From Hymenopus coronatus (taxonomy: Eukaryota; Arthropoda; Insecta; Mantodea; Hymenopodidae), in the NCBI GenBank assembly GCA_030762935.1, contig CM060899.1, positions 66,142,501-66,206,500 of the forward strand: DNA of 64,000 nucleotides, read 5' to 3'. The notes beneath the pieces were generated by a model. It did not search any database. It worked only from the letters and a program-made list of their open reading frames with translations, and was not told the origin of the DNA. Shown piece by piece: positions 62,888-64,000 of this stretch (position 1 is the stretch's first letter; each line of letters opens with the position of its first letter). The position numbers and the translations under genes were made by a program.

Positions 62888-62910
62888 TACGAGAGGCGTT
62901 TAATAAGTCA
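62888..62910 (+). repeat. Orphan mariner-type terminal repeat
   Basis: TACGAGAGGCGTTTAATAAG resembles the consensus outer end of cecropia/irritans-like mariners (TACGAGGGG-TTCAATAAG). No transposase follows, and Rep-A starts directly. Confidence 0.4.
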
Positions 62911-63477
62911 GAGTGTTCCACTCAAATAACTTTCTTTACATCTCTGCAACAAATTAAAATTTTTATGCTTCCATTTATTTCAAGCTAATCGAGAAAAAAT
63001 TATCAGAAATAGTCTTATTACTTCCTACCATAGGTTAAAGTCATAGTCAAAAGCTGGTTGCTATGTGATTGAAGTTCCTTGACAAACTCCTGTAAAAAAA
63101 AGTTTAAGCTTTTCAAAGCTGAAACCATAAACAAGGAATATCTCAGAAAGGATTAACTCCACGAAAAAATTGAATATAATATAAACTATGTGTTTTAATG
63201 TGCTCTACATTTCTGGTGTTTTAAAATTTTGCATATCTTTTACGGTTTAGCAGTTATGCAAAATTCCTTAAAATTCATCCAGAATAAAGTAGTCTTTAGA
63301 AGCTATTCTCAGAAAATTCAAGATATACATTTTATTTGTGATAGATATGATTTTAATATGTGGTATTTTAATCAAAATCGTTACAGCCATTTTTAAGAAA
63401 AACAAAATTTTCAAAAATTTTTCCATGTAAGGGTAGCTAGGGGCGGGGAGATTTTCTTGAAAATCTTCGTGTTGCAT
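62911..63477 (+). mobile_element. Rep-A, truncated before the hairpin
   Basis: AGAGTGTTCCACTCAAATAA to AAATCTTCGTGTTGCATC, then family E. Confidence 0.8.
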
Positions 63478-64000
63478 CTAGCCGGTTGCTCTAACCACTG
63501 AGCTACCTTGGCAATATACCGGTACTACATTAAATTCCTCAGCGTACTCGCATGTTCCCAGTAAACCACAAGGTGATCGCAAATTACTTCAAGATGACAA
63601 TGTCGTCAGTATTTAAGTACCAGAGTTCATAGTTTAGCCAATAGTTAGTAAATTAGTGTTATTTTAATTGTTTTTTCACATAAGATGTGTGTAGGACAGG
63701 AGTTGGATAGGTAGAGTCAGACTGAAAAATTCAATGCCTTAGCCGGGATTTGAACAAGATCTTACGGTCTCTAGCCGGTTGCTGTAACCACTGAGCTACC
63801 ATGCCAAAATGCCTGCAAGACATTAAATTCCTCAACGTATTCGCATGTTTCCCGGTAAACCAAGAGGTGCTAGTCAGTTGAAAAAGTAAATGCCGTGGCA
63901 GCATGTTGCCATGGTATCTCAGTGGTAGAGCAACGGGCTAGAGACCGTGGTTCAAATCCTGGCCATGGTACTCACTTTTTCAGTCTACCTATTCATCCAT
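63478..64000 (+). repeat. Family E, two units plus an inverted third
   Basis: tRNA-like heads in reverse are at about 63478-63515 and 63737-63808, and a forward head at about 63908-63965 (TGGTATCTCAGTGGTAGAGC, GGTTCAAATCCTGGCC). Between them lie GTAAACCACAAGGTGATCGC and GTGTGTAGGACAGGAGTTGG. The window ends inside the family. Confidence 0.7.

Overview
This window looks like repeat-dense, gene-poor nuclear DNA from an invertebrate, most likely an arthropod with a large genome. It is AT-rich. It carries four tRNA-derived SINE-type families with target-site duplications, several different mariner transposons, hAT-like and DDE-type remnants, a probable gypsy-type LTR and a 5'-truncated non-LTR retrotransposon. 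I see no prokaryotic operons, rRNA, intact tRNA genes or CRISPR. The only convincing host coding piece is one spliced exon at 1429-1648. The species cannot be named from the sequence.

About half of the 64 kb, by my summing of segments, is one dispersed family that I call Rep-A. It is about 850-900 bp, non-autonomous, and present as roughly 45-50 pieces in both orientations. In the orientation used here (+) it starts with TCTGATGTGTTCCATTCACA after an A-run. The block ACTTTCTCTAC follows, then a conserved non-coding body, an internal palindrome (AAATACCAAGTTTGGTATTT), a variable (CA)n tract, and a 3' terminal hairpin with core ACTATGTACATAGT ending in GTAGAGAAAGT. That last motif is the inverted complement of the ACTTTCTCTAC near the start. 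A 5' TC, an asymmetric inverted repeat, an internal microsatellite and a 3' hairpin recall Helentron-associated elements (HINE/DINE-1 type). No Rep/helicase gene is present and the 3' end is not a canonical CTRR, so this classification is inference. Subfamilies differ at the ends: A2 runs with module C, A3 ends in ...TACGGGGCTAGAGAAAGT, and A4 starts with an arm resembling TCTGGCTCTTCTATATAC.

Layout: 1-2145, sparse DNA with the exon. 2146-12600, Rep-A copies, nested repeats D and E, a 130-bp insertion with a hammerhead-like core, and a BED-finger-like fragment. 12600-18400, Rep-A cluster with a non-LTR insertion and a SINE. 18400-25660, A2 copies alternating with module C, SINEs and a mariner whose second catalytic Asp is replaced by Ala. 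25660-28140, SINE cluster, a 60-bp satellite and a unique segment with two CRE palindromes. 28140-32760, head-to-tail Rep-A array with a triple nest. 32760-36600, two copies of segment F, each carrying a different TA-inserted transposon that the other lacks. 36600-49500, Rep-A with a second mariner type, SINEs with clean target duplications, a Tc1/mariner derivative and a hAT-like remnant. 49554-50470, LTR and leader. 50470-56790, mostly unique DNA with a decayed third mariner and a DDE-element remnant. 56790-64000, Rep-A, another mariner fragment and family E.

No pathway is encoded. What can be read is transposon history: nesting order, empty sites, internally deleted elements, mariner/Rep-A fusions, and a satellite that seems to have grown from the Rep-A terminus.
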